55,634 nucleotides of DNA from CAZNPW01 sp964575185 (GTDB taxonomy: Bacteria; Pseudomonadota; Alphaproteobacteria; Rhodobacterales; Rhodobacteraceae). Of this stretch, positions 7,499 to 15,262 are shown piece after piece. Under the pieces are notes generated by a model, which saw only the letters and a list, made by a program, of their open reading frames with translations, was not told the DNA's origin and ran no database searches. The stretch is from contig CAZNPW010000020.1 in assembly GCA_964575185.1 (NCBI GenBank), forward strand, positions 1-55,634. The letters run 5' to 3'. The translations under genes were made by a program, and so were the position numbers. Each line of letters starts with the position of its first letter. Positions within the stretch are counted from its first letter, which is position 1.

Positions 7499-8385
7499 GC
7501 GATGCACTCGCGGCGCATCTGGCGGGGGGGGCGGCGACGGTCGCGCGGGCCTGGCAGGTGACGCGGAAGGACGGGGTGGTGCTGGGCTTCACCGACCACG
7601 ACCGGGACTTGCGGTGGGGCGGCGTTGATTTCCGGGCGGGGTCGGGGCTGGCGGCGGGGGTGCTGGAACAGGCGACGGGCCTGTCGGTCGACAACGCGGA
7701 GGCGCTGGGCGCGCTGACGGACGATGCCGTGACCGAGGCCGATCTGGTCGCAGGGCGCTACGACGGGGCCGAGGTGGTGGGCTGGCTGGTCAACTGGGAC
7801 AGCCCGGCGGAGCGGCGGGTGGAGTTCCGGGGGCGGATCGGCGCGATCTCGCGCAACGGCGTGGCGTTCACGGCCGAGCTGCGGGGCCTGAGCGAGGCGC
7901 TGAACGTCGAGGCGGGGGCGAGCTATCGCCGGCAATGCGCGGCGGAACTGGGCGACGGGCGGTGCGGGTTCGACCTGGCGACGCCGGGGTTCCGGCTGGC
8001 GGGGACGCTGGCCGATGCGACCGACGGGGCGGTGATGGAGGTGACGGGGATCGCGGGCGCGCCGGAGGGGTGGTTCGACCAGGGCGTGATCGAGGTCACG
8101 GCCGGGCCGGCGGCGGGGATGATCGGGCGGGTGCGGGCGGACCGGATCCGGGGCGGGCGGCGGCTGATCGACCTCTGGGCGGCGCTGCCCGTCGTGCCCC
8201 GGCGCGGCGATGCGGTGCAGCTGACCGCCGGATGCGACAAGCGGCTGGTCACCTGCCGCGACAGGTTCGCCAACGTTGCGAACTTCCGCGGCTTTCCGCA
8301 CCTGCCGGGTGAGGACTGGCTGACCGCCTATCCGGTGTCGTCGGGCGACAACGATGGCGGCAGCCTGACCGGCGGCGACGCATGA
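7495..8385 (+). CDS. GTA hub protein (g13, DUF2163/phage_BR0599) with four conserved cysteines
   Basis: This 296-residue protein is the baseplate hub. It starts in an ATGA overlap with g12 (an open frame reaches further up but shadows g12). The family's DUF2163 part covers roughly residues 15-140 (VTRKDGVVLGFTDHDRDLRWGGVDF). The BR0599 part follows with four cysteines: Cys148 and Cys157 in YRRQCAAELGDGRCGFDL, and Cys247 and Cys254 in AGCDKRLVTCRDRF. From recalled structural work on RcGTA, these four cysteines hold an iron-sulfur cluster in the hub. All four are intact here. Confidence 0.9.
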   Translation: MSDALAAHLAGGAATVARAWQVTRKDGVVLGFTDHDRDLRWGGVDFRAGSGLAAGVLEQATGLSVDNAEALGALTDDAVTEADLVAGRYDGAEVVGWLVNWDSPAERRVEFRGRIGAISRNGVAFTAELRGLSEALNVEAGASYRRQCAAELGDGRCGFDLATPGFRLAGTLADATDGAVMEVTGIAGAPEGWFDQGVIEVTAGPAAGMIGRVRADRIRGGRRLIDLWAALPVVPRRGDAVQLTAGCDKRLVTCRDRFANVANFRGFPHLPGEDWLTAYPVSSGDNDGGSLTGGDA

Positions 8386-8804
8386 GCCGGGTGGTGGCGG
8401 CGGCGCGGGGGTGGTTGGGGACGCCCTATGTGCATCAGGCGTCGATGCGGGGGGCCGGGGCGGATTGCCTGGGCCTGGTGCGGGGGTTGTGGCGCGAGCT
8501 TTCCGGGGCCGAGCCCGAGGTGCCGCCGCCCTATACGATGGACTGGGGCGAGACCGGCGGCCGCGAGGTGCTGCGCGCGGCGGCGGAGCGGTGGCTGCGG
8601 CCTGTGGCGGTGCAGAGGCCCGGGGACGTGCTGTTGTTCCGCATGCGCGACGACGGGATCGCGAAGCATCTGGGTGTTCTGTCCGGGGTGGGGCCGGACC
8701 GGTTCATCCACGCCTTCTCGGGCCATGGCGTCGTCGAGAGCCCGCTGAGCGCCCCCTGGGCGCGCCGGATCGTCGGTGCGTTCCGTTTTCCGTTCGAGGA
8801 GTAG
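8382..8804 (+). CDS. GTA cell-wall peptidase (g14, NlpC/P60 fold)
   Basis: This 140-residue NlpC/P60-type peptidase sits between hub and megatron. The catalytic cysteine is Cys29 in the GADCLGLVRG motif, with His96 in AKHLGVLSG as catalytic histidine and His110 in RFIHAFSG as a further polar residue of the family. The YTMDWGE segment is common in GTA and phage members. It is translationally coupled to g13 (ATGA). It presumably cuts peptidoglycan peptides of the recipient during DNA delivery; this is inferred from the family and position. Confidence 0.9.
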   Translation: MSRVVAAARGWLGTPYVHQASMRGAGADCLGLVRGLWRELSGAEPEVPPPYTMDWGETGGREVLRAAAERWLRPVAVQRPGDVLLFRMRDDGIAKHLGVLSGVGPDRFIHAFSGHGVVESPLSAPWARRIVGAFRFPFEE

Positions 8805-8809
8805 GGCCG

Positions 8810-11800
8810 ATGGCCACGCTGGTGTTGTCGGCCGCCGGGGCGGCGATCGGGTCGGGGGTCGGCGGGACGGTCCTGGGGCTGTCGGGTGCGGTCATCGGCC
8901 GGGCGGTGGGCGCCACGGTCGGGCGGGTGATCGACCAGAAGATCCTCGGCGGCGGGTCGCAGGCGGTCGAGACGGGCCGGGTCGAGCGGTTCCGGATCAT
9001 GGGCGCGGGCGAGGGCCAGCCGGTCGGGCGGCTGTGGGGTCGGACGCGGGTGGCGGGGCAGGTGATCTGGGCCTCGCGCTTTGCCGAGAGCGAGGCGGTC
9101 GAGGGCGGCGGCAAGGGCGGCCGGCCGCGGGTCACGAGCTACAGCTATTCGGTGTCGCTCGCGGTCGCCTTGTGCGAGGGGCCGATCACGGGGATCGGGC
9201 GGGTCTGGGCGGACGGGCAGGAGATCGACCCTTCGACCCTGACGCTGCGGGTCTACGAGGGGCGGGAAGACCAGGCCCCCGACCCGCGGATCGCGGCGGT
9301 CGAGGGGCTGGGGAACGCGCCGGCCTATCGCGGGATCGCCTATGTGGTGGTGGAGGATCTGCCGCTCGCGCCCTATGGCAACCGCGTGCCGGCCCTGTCG
9401 TTCGAGGTGATGCGCCGGGCCGCGCCCTCGGCGGAGCGCGATCTGGCCGACGTGCTGCGCGGCGTGGCGCTGATCCCCGGGACCGGCGAATACAGCCTGG
9501 CCACGCGGCGCGTCTACATGGGGGCCGAGGGCGAGGGCGACTGGGCGAACCTGTCGGGGCCTTACGGCGGGACGGATTTCGCGCAGTCGCTGCGGCAGCT
9601 CGACCGGGAGCTGCCGAAATGCGGCGCGGTGTCGGTGATCGTGAGCTGGTTCGGCGACGACCTGCGCTGCGGGACATGCACGGTGCGCCCGAAGGTCGAG
9701 CAGACGGCGGTCGACGGGACCGGGATGGCCTGGCGGGCGGGCGGGATCGGGCGCGCGCAGGCGCTGCCCGTCGCGCGGCTGGACGGGCGGCCGGTCTATG
9801 GCGGCACGCCCGCCGACGATGCGGTGGTGGAGGCGATCCGCGCCATGACCGCCATCGGCAAAGCGGTGATGTTCTACCCCTTCGTGCTGATGGATCAGCT
9901 TCCGGGCAATGCCTTGCCCAATCCCCATACCGGGCAGCCGGGCCAGCCCGCCTTGCCCTGGCGCGGGCGGATCACGACCGTGCGGGCACCGGGCGTCGCC
10001 GGGACGACCGACCGCACCGCGGCGGCTGCGGACGAGGTCGCGGCCTTCTTCGGCGCGGCGCAGCCGTCGCATTTCACGCGGACGGGCGGGCAGGTGGTCT
10101 ACTCCGGCCCCGACGACTGGGGCTACCGGCGGTTCATCCTGCACTACGCGCATCTCTGCGCGCTCGCGGGCGGGGTGGAGTCGTTCTGCGTCGGGTCGGA
10201 GCTGGTGGCGCTGACCCAGATCCGCGGCGCGGGCGACAGCTTTCCGGCCGTGGCGCAGCTGATCCAGCTGGTGCAGGAGGTGCGCGCGATCCTGGGGCCG
10301 CAGGTGAAGATCAGCTATGCCGCGGACTGGTCGGAGTATTTCGGCTATCACCGCGACGGCAACGTCTACTTCCACCTCGATGCGCTGTGGGCGCACCCGC
10401 AGGTCGACTTCGTCGGCATCGACAACTACATGCCGCTGTCGGACTGGCGCGAGGGCGACGACCACGCCGACGCGGGCTGGGGCAGCATCTACAACCCGGG
10501 CTACCTGCAGGCCAACATCGCGGGCGGCGAGGGGTTCGACTGGTTCTACGACAGCCCCGAAGGCGAGGCGGCGCAGCGCCGCACGCCGATCACCGACGGG
10601 GCCTTCGGCGAGCCCTGGGTGTTCCGCTACAAGGACCTGCGGGCCTGGTGGGGGCAGCCGCACTTCGACCGGGTGGGCGGGGTGAGGTCCGGCACCTCGA
10701 CCGCCTGGGTGCCGCGGTCGAAACCCTTCTGGTTCACCGAATACGGCTGCGCCGCCGTCGACCGGGGCACGAACCAGCCGAACAAGTTCCTCGACCCGAA
10801 GTCGTCGGAGTCCTTCCTGCCGAAGTATTCCACCGGTGCGCGCGACGATCTGATCCAGCACCAGTATTACATCGCGATGGACGCCTTCTTCGGCGATCCC
10901 GCCAACAACCCGGTGTCGGCGGCCTACGGCGGCGCGATGCTGAACCTGGAGCGCTGCTTCGCCTGGGCCTGGGACGCGCGGCCCTTCCCGGCCTTCCCGC
11001 AGCGGTCCGACCTGTGGAGCGACGCCGGGAACTATGCCCGCGGCCACTGGCTGAACGGGCGCGCCACGAGCGTGCCCCTGCCGCGGCTGGTGCGCGAGAT
11101 CTGCGGTGACATCGGGCCGGTCGGGACGGACAAGCTTTACGGGCTGGTGCGCGGCTTCGAGGTGGCCGCGCCCGGGACCGCCAGGGCGGCGCTGCAGCCG
11201 CTGATGCTCGCCTACGGCGCCGATGCGGCCGAACGCGGCGGGCGGCTGGAGTTTTCGACCCGCGACGGGCGCGCCGCGGCCGTGCTCGACGAGGAGGCGC
11301 TGGTGCTGGCGGCAGATGCCGGTGCCGCCGTCACCTTCTCGCGCGAGGCCGAGGGGCTGGCGACCGGGGCCGTCCGGGCCGTGTTCTTCGAGGCCGAGGG
11401 CGACTATGCGACGCGCGAAAGCGAGGTGCGCCTGCCGGGGCCGACGCCCGCGTCGGTCGTGGTGTCGGAACTGCCGCTGGTCCTGACCGGGGGCGAGGCG
11501 AAGGCCGTCGCCGCGCGCTGGCTGGCCGAGGCGCAGGTCGCGCAGGACACGGTGGCGCTGACGCTGCCGCCGTCGCTGTCGCATCTGGGGGCCGGTGACG
11601 TGGTGACCCTGGGCCAGGCCCGCTACCGCATCGACCGCGTCTCGCGCGGGGCGGCCGCGCAGGTGGAGGCGCTGCGGGTCGAGCCCGGCCTCTACCGCGC
11701 CCCGCCCTTCGCCGAAGACCGCCCGCGGGTCGCGCGCTTCGCGGCCCCGTCGGCGGTGACCTCGGTCTTCCTCGACCTGCCGCTCCTGACGGGCGACGAG

Positions 11801-12688
11801 TCGCCGCACGCGCCCTGGGTCGCGGCCTCGGCCCGGCCCTGGCCGGGGATCGTCGGGGTCTGGCTGTCCGATACGGAAGAGGGCTTCCGCCTGAATACGT
11901 CGCTCGCGCGGCGGGCGCTGGTCGGGCGGACCGAGACCGTGCTGCGCGCGGCCCGGCCCGGCCTGTGGGATCGCGGCCCGGCCCTGCGCATCCGCCTTTC
12001 CCCGCGCGGCACGCTGGCCACGGCGGCCGAGGCGGCGGTGCTGGCCGGGGCGAACGCGCTGGCCATCGGCGACGGCGGCGCGGACCTGTGGGAGGTTTTC
12101 CAGTTCCGCGACGCGGTGCTGGTCGGGCCGAACACCTGGGAGGTCTCGCATCGCCTGCGGGGCCAGGCGGGATCCGACGGGCTGATGCCGCCGCAATGGC
12201 CGGCGGGCAGCCGCGTCGTCGTCCTGGACGACGCGCTGACGCAACTTCAGCTGCCCGGCCGCGCCCGCGGCGTCCGCAAGTTCATCCGCGTCGGGGCGCT
12301 GGAGCGCGGTGCCGACGATCCGGCCGTCACCACCCGCAGCCTCGCGTTCAAGGGCAACGGCCTGCGGCCATACTCGGTCGCCCACCTGACGTCGCGCGGC
12401 GACGGGACCGGCGGCCGGGTCATCGCCTGGGTCCGCCGCACGCGGATCGACGGCGACGACTGGGACCGGCCCGAGGTGCCGCTGGGCGAAGAGACGGAAA
12501 GCTACGCGATCCGCGTCCGTCTGGGCAGCACGGTGGTGCGGACCGCCTCCGTCGCGTCGCCGGCATGGGCCTATCCCGCCGCCGCGCGCGCGTCAGACGG
12601 CACGACCGGCGCGTTCCAGGTCGAGGTCGCGCAGGTCTCGGCGCGCTACGGCGCGGGGCCATACCGCAGCCTCTTCGTCGCGGACTGA
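8810..12688 (+). CDS. GTA megatron / host-specificity protein (g15) with TIM-barrel domain
   Basis: This 1292-residue tail-tip protein is close to RcGTA g15 (about 1300). The N-terminus carries a glycine/alanine-rich hydrophobic segment (LVLSAAGAAIGSGVGGTVLG...IGRAVGATVG), then a conserved block with LWGRTRVAGQVIWASRF. The GTA TIM-barrel-like domain lies about residues 430-740, with ISYAADWSEYFGYH, DFVGIDNYMPLSDWRE and KPFWFTEYGCAAVD as landmarks. A phage-tail_3 type region and a C-terminal beta-rich part follow. The start at 8810 was chosen because the longer frame only shadows g14. Third-position base use drifts from G-rich to C-rich along the gene. Confidence 0.95.
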   Translation: MATLVLSAAGAAIGSGVGGTVLGLSGAVIGRAVGATVGRVIDQKILGGGSQAVETGRVERFRIMGAGEGQPVGRLWGRTRVAGQVIWASRFAESEAVEGGGKGGRPRVTSYSYSVSLAVALCEGPITGIGRVWADGQEIDPSTLTLRVYEGREDQAPDPRIAAVEGLGNAPAYRGIAYVVVEDLPLAPYGNRVPALSFEVMRRAAPSAERDLADVLRGVALIPGTGEYSLATRRVYMGAEGEGDWANLSGPYGGTDFAQSLRQLDRELPKCGAVSVIVSWFGDDLRCGTCTVRPKVEQTAVDGTGMAWRAGGIGRAQALPVARLDGRPVYGGTPADDAVVEAIRAMTAIGKAVMFYPFVLMDQLPGNALPNPHTGQPGQPALPWRGRITTVRAPGVAGTTDRTAAAADEVAAFFGAAQPSHFTRTGGQVVYSGPDDWGYRRFILHYAHLCALAGGVESFCVGSELVALTQIRGAGDSFPAVAQLIQLVQEVRAILGPQVKISYAADWSEYFGYHRDGNVYFHLDALWAHPQVDFVGIDNYMPLSDWREGDDHADAGWGSIYNPGYLQANIAGGEGFDWFYDSPEGEAAQRRTPITDGAFGEPWVFRYKDLRAWWGQPHFDRVGGVRSGTSTAWVPRSKPFWFTEYGCAAVDRGTNQPNKFLDPKSSESFLPKYSTGARDDLIQHQYYIAMDAFFGDPANNPVSAAYGGAMLNLERCFAWAWDARPFPAFPQRSDLWSDAGNYARGHWLNGRATSVPLPRLVREICGDIGPVGTDKLYGLVRGFEVAAPGTARAALQPLMLAYGADAAERGGRLEFSTRDGRAAAVLDEEALVLAADAGAAVTFSREAEGLATGAVRAVFFEAEGDYATRESEVRLPGPTPASVVVSELPLVLTGGEAKAVAARWLAEAQVAQDTVALTLPPSLSHLGAGDVVTLGQARYRIDRVSRGAAAQVEALRVEPGLYRAPPFAEDRPRVARFAAPSAVTSVFLDLPLLTGDESPHAPWVAASARPWPGIVGVWLSDTEEGFRLNTSLARRALVGRTETVLRAARPGLWDRGPALRIRLSPRGTLATAAEAAVLAGANALAIGDGGADLWEVFQFRDAVLVGPNTWEVSHRLRGQAGSDGLMPPQWPAGSRVVVLDDALTQLQLPGRARGVRKFIRVGALERGADDPAVTTRSLAFKGNGLRPYSVAHLTSRGDGTGGRVIAWVRRTRIDGDDWDRPEVPLGEETESYAIRVRLGSTVVRTASVASPAWAYPAAARASDGTTGAFQVEVAQVSARYGAGPYRSLFVAD

Positions 12689-12691
12689 CCG

Positions 12692-12982
12692 ATGCGCCGC
12701 GTGCTCGCGGGCGACGTTCTGGCGCTGGCGCGCGTCGTCTCTGCAGAAGGTCAGGGCGCGGCGGCACGCCTGCTCGACGAGGCAGACGCCGCCGATCGCC
12801 ACCGCCGCCGGCTGGGCCGCTGCCACCCGGCCTGGGGCAACGGCAGCCTCATGTCCCGCTGTCTGACGGTCCCCGCCCCGGCCCTGCCCGAGGGCAGCGA
12901 CGACTGGACCTGCGCCCTGCACGCCGCGACCGGGGCCATCGCGGCCTGGCGCCGTGCCCGGCGGCCGTCCGGGCGCGCCTGA
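12692..12982 (+). CDS. Small conserved protein downstream of GTA g15 (DUF7742-like)
   Basis: This encodes 96 residues starting three bases after the megatron stop codon, so it is probably the last gene of the GTA operon. The segment LLDEADAADRHRRRLGRCHPAWGNGSLMSRCL resembles a small Rhodobacterales-specific family found next to GTA clusters (recalled as DUF7742). It has no signal peptide or membrane span. The C-terminal part (WTCALHAATGAIAAWRRARRP) is basic. Function is unknown. Its stop codon lies inside the first unit of a 14-bp tandem repeat. Confidence 0.65.
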   Translation: MRRVLAGDVLALARVVSAEGQGAAARLLDEADAADRHRRRLGRCHPAWGNGSLMSRCLTVPAPALPEGSDDWTCALHAATGAIAAWRRARRPSGRA

Positions 12983-13010
12983 CCGGGCGCGCTTGACCGG
13001 GCGCGTCCTT
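12969..13010. repeat. 14-bp tandem repeat, three units
   Basis: Units CCGGGCGCGCCTGA (12969-12982), CCGGGCGCGCTTGA (12983-12996) and the diverged CCGGGCGCGTCCTT (12997-13010) follow each other without spacer. The first unit contains the stop codon of the small GTA-linked gene. The C-to-T change in unit two creates a TTGACC box. Confidence 0.75.
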
Positions 13011-13021
13011 TGGCCCACATC
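12993..13021 (+). promoter_or_regulatory. Possible cysE promoter
   Basis: TTGACC (12993-12998) is followed after 17 bases by a weak -10 candidate CACATC (13016-13021), ending 26 bases before the cysE start. The -35 lies inside the tandem repeat. The weak -10 keeps confidence low. Confidence 0.28.
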
Positions 13022-13047
13022 TGGCGCGCACAGCCAGGGCGTCGGCC

Positions 13048-13863
13048 ATGTCAGAAACCATCCCGAAGATCACGTCGCTCGATCCGGTGTGGACCCGCGT
13101 CCGCGAGGAAGCCGTCGCCGCTGTCCGCGACGAGCCGCTGCTCGGCGCGCTGATCCACTCCGGCCTCCTGCACCACCCGACGATGGAACGCGCGCTCGCC
13201 TACCGCTTCTCGCTGAAACTGGCGTCGGGCGAGATGAGCGAGCAGATCCTGCGGGAAACCGCCGACCAGGCCTACGAGGCCGACCCGTCGCTCGGCCAGG
13301 CCGCGCGGGCGGACCTCGTCGCCGTCTTCGACCGCGACCCGGCCTGCCACCGCTATCTCCAGCCGATCCTGTTCTTCAAGGGCTACCAGGCCGTCCAGGC
13401 CTACCGCGTCGGCCACTGGCTGTGGCGGCAGGGCCGCGTCGATCTCGCCTATTTCGTGCAGATGCGCGTGTCCGAGGTCTACGGCGTCGACATCCACCCC
13501 GCCGCGCGTGTGGGGCGCGGGATCATGATCGACCACGCCCATTCCATCGTCATCGGCGAAACCGCCGTGGTCGGCGACAACGTCTCCATGCTCCACTCCG
13601 TGACCCTCGGCGGCACGGGCAAGGAGGACGGCGACCGCCACCCCAAGATCGGCGACGGCGTGATGATCGGCGCGGGCGCCAAGGTGCTCGGCAACATCAC
13701 CATCGGCCATTGCAGCCGCATCGCCGCGGGGTCGGTGGTGCTGCAGGACATCCCGCCGATGAAGACGGTGGCCGGCGTGCCCGCCCGCATCGTCGGCGAG
13801 GCCGGCTGCGCGCAGCCGTCGATCAGCATGGACCAGGTGATCCGGGCCGCGATGCCGGATTGA
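13048..13863 (+). CDS. cysE: Serine O-acetyltransferase
   Basis: This 271-residue enzyme makes O-acetylserine from serine and acetyl-CoA, the first step of cysteine synthesis in the cytoplasm. The N-terminal helical SATase domain spans about residues 10-140 (DPVWTRVREEAVAAVRDEPLLGALIHSGLL). The left-handed beta-helix of hexapeptide repeats follows, with the catalytic Asp-His in GIMIDHAHSIVIGETAVVGDN and the acetyl-CoA site around MLHSVTLGGTGKEDGDRHPKIGDGV. It ends 7 bases from the converging pdhC. From memory, cysE is often found next to GTA clusters in this order, but it has its own metabolic job. Confidence 0.95.
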   Translation: MSETIPKITSLDPVWTRVREEAVAAVRDEPLLGALIHSGLLHHPTMERALAYRFSLKLASGEMSEQILRETADQAYEADPSLGQAARADLVAVFDRDPACHRYLQPILFFKGYQAVQAYRVGHWLWRQGRVDLAYFVQMRVSEVYGVDIHPAARVGRGIMIDHAHSIVIGETAVVGDNVSMLHSVTLGGTGKEDGDRHPKIGDGVMIGAGAKVLGNITIGHCSRIAAGSVVLQDIPPMKTVAGVPARIVGEAGCAQPSISMDQVIRAAMPD

Positions 13864-13870
13864 CCCGGCG

Positions 13871-15253
13871 TCAGGCCAGCATCGCCAGCGGCGCTTCCAG
13901 CAACTCCACCACCGCCTTCAGGAACTCCGCCCCGAGCGCCCCGTCGATCACCCGGTGGTCCACCGACAGCGTGACGGTCATCACCGTCGCCACCGCGACC
14001 TGCCCGCCTCGCACCACCGGCTTCTTCACCCCCGCCCCCACCGCCAGAATGGCCCCGTGCGGCGGGTTGATGACGGCGTCGAAGCTGTCGATCCCCATCA
14101 TCCCGAGGTTCGAGATCGCGAAGCTCCCGCCCTGATACTCCGCCGGCGCGAGCTTCCGCGCCTTGGCCCGGGCCGCGAGGTCCTTCATCTCGGCCGACAG
14201 CTTGCTCAGCGTCTTCGTCTCGGCGTCCCGCAGCACCGGCGTGAAGAGGCCGCCCTCGATCGCCACCGCCACCGCGACGTCGGAGGCCTTCATCTTCAGC
14301 ACCCGGTCCCCCGCCCAGACGGCATTGGCATCCGGCACCGCCTGCAAGGCCAGCGCGCAGGCCTTGATGATGAAGTCGTTGACCGACAGCTTCACCCCGC
14401 GCCCCGCCAGCCCCGCGTTCAGCTGCTCGCGCAAGGCCAGCAGCGGGTCGAGGTTCACGTCGCGGCGCAGGTAGAAATGCGGGATCGTCTGCTTGGCCTC
14501 GGTCAGCCGCGCGGCGATCGTCTTGCGCATCCCGTCGAGCGCCACCTCGGTGAACTCCCGGTCGGCGAACATCTTCTTCACCGTCTCCGCCGAAGCTCCC
14601 GACGCCATCGCCGGGGCCGCCGCAGCCGGAGCCGCCGGGGCCTTCGCCGTCTCGGCAGCGGCCTTCGCCGGGGCAGGGGCCGCCACCGCCCCCTCCACAT
14701 CCGCCTTCACGATCCGCCCGTGCGGACCCGATCCCGTCACGGCCCCCAGGTCCAGCCCGCGCTCCTTCGCGATCCGCCGCGCGAGCGGCGAGGCGAACAC
14801 CCGCCCGCCCCCGGCCTTCGGAGCCACCGTGGCAGGGGCCGCCGGGACGGGGGCCGCCGGGGCAGGGGCCGCCGGGGCAGGGGCCGCCGGGGCGGGCGCA
14901 GGTGCCGCACCCGCCGGGGCCGCATCCCCATAGCCCCGCGGTGCCTCACCCTGCGTCGCGCCGTCCACGACCGGCAGGGCCTTCGCCGGCGCCGCAGCGG
15001 GCACCGCCTCCCCCTCCTCCACCAGCACCGCGATGGGCGTATTCACCTTCACCCCCGCCGTCCCCTCGGCGACCAGCAGCCGCCCCACGACCCCCTCGTC
15101 GACCGCCTCGAACTCCATCGTCGCCTTGTCGGTCTCGATCTCGGCGAGGATCTGGCCCGACCTGACCGCATCCCCCTCCTTGACGAGCCATTTCGCCAGC
15201 GTCCCCTCCTCCATCGTCGGCGACAGGGCGGGCATCAGGATGTCAACGGCCAT
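13871..15253 (-). CDS. pdhC: Pyruvate dehydrogenase E2, dihydrolipoamide acetyltransferase
   Basis: This 460-residue E2 core subunit of the pyruvate dehydrogenase complex transfers the acetyl group to CoA. Its domains run in order: one N-terminal lipoyl domain (about 1-80, lipoyl lysine in EIETDKATMEFE), a long Ala-Pro linker partly made of 15-bp DNA repeats, a peripheral subunit-binding domain (VFASPLARRIAKERGLDLGAV and GPHGRIVKADVE), a second Ala-rich linker, and the C-terminal catalytic domain ending with the active-site block VDHRVIDGALGAEFLKA. It follows pdhB after 9 bases and is the last gene of pdhA-pdhB-pdhC. Confidence 0.96.
   Translation of the reverse strand: MAVDILMPALSPTMEEGTLAKWLVKEGDAVRSGQILAEIETDKATMEFEAVDEGVVGRLLVAEGTAGVKVNTPIAVLVEEGEAVPAAAPAKALPVVDGATQGEAPRGYGDAAPAGAAPAPAPAAPAPAAPAPAAPVPAAPATVAPKAGGGRVFASPLARRIAKERGLDLGAVTGSGPHGRIVKADVEGAVAAPAPAKAAAETAKAPAAPAAAAPAMASGASAETVKKMFADREFTEVALDGMRKTIAARLTEAKQTIPHFYLRRDVNLDPLLALREQLNAGLAGRGVKLSVNDFIIKACALALQAVPDANAVWAGDRVLKMKASDVAVAVAIEGGLFTPVLRDAETKTLSKLSAEMKDLAARAKARKLAPAEYQGGSFAISNLGMMGIDSFDAVINPPHGAILAVGAGVKKPVVRGGQVAVATVMTVTLSVDHRVIDGALGAEFLKAVVELLEAPLAMLA
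14831..14890. repeat. 15-bp coding tandem repeat in the pdhC linker
   Basis: Four consecutive 15-bp units of the form GGCAGGGGCCGCCGG (second unit GACGGGGGCCGCCGG) encode the Ala-Pro repeats of the E2 inter-domain linker on the opposite strand. Such in-frame units can expand or contract without breaking the frame. Confidence 0.7.
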
Positions 15254-15262
15254 GGCGGTCCC

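Noticed and set aside
8531..12385. A minus-strand open frame of about 1280 codons opposite GTA g15
   Set aside because: Low-complexity antisense shadow of the megatron gene with no family features.
1..12982. Prophage
   Set aside because: There is no integrase, excisionase, replication, lysis or attachment site in the part seen, the gene order is that of a GTA, and the tape measure is short as in GTAs.
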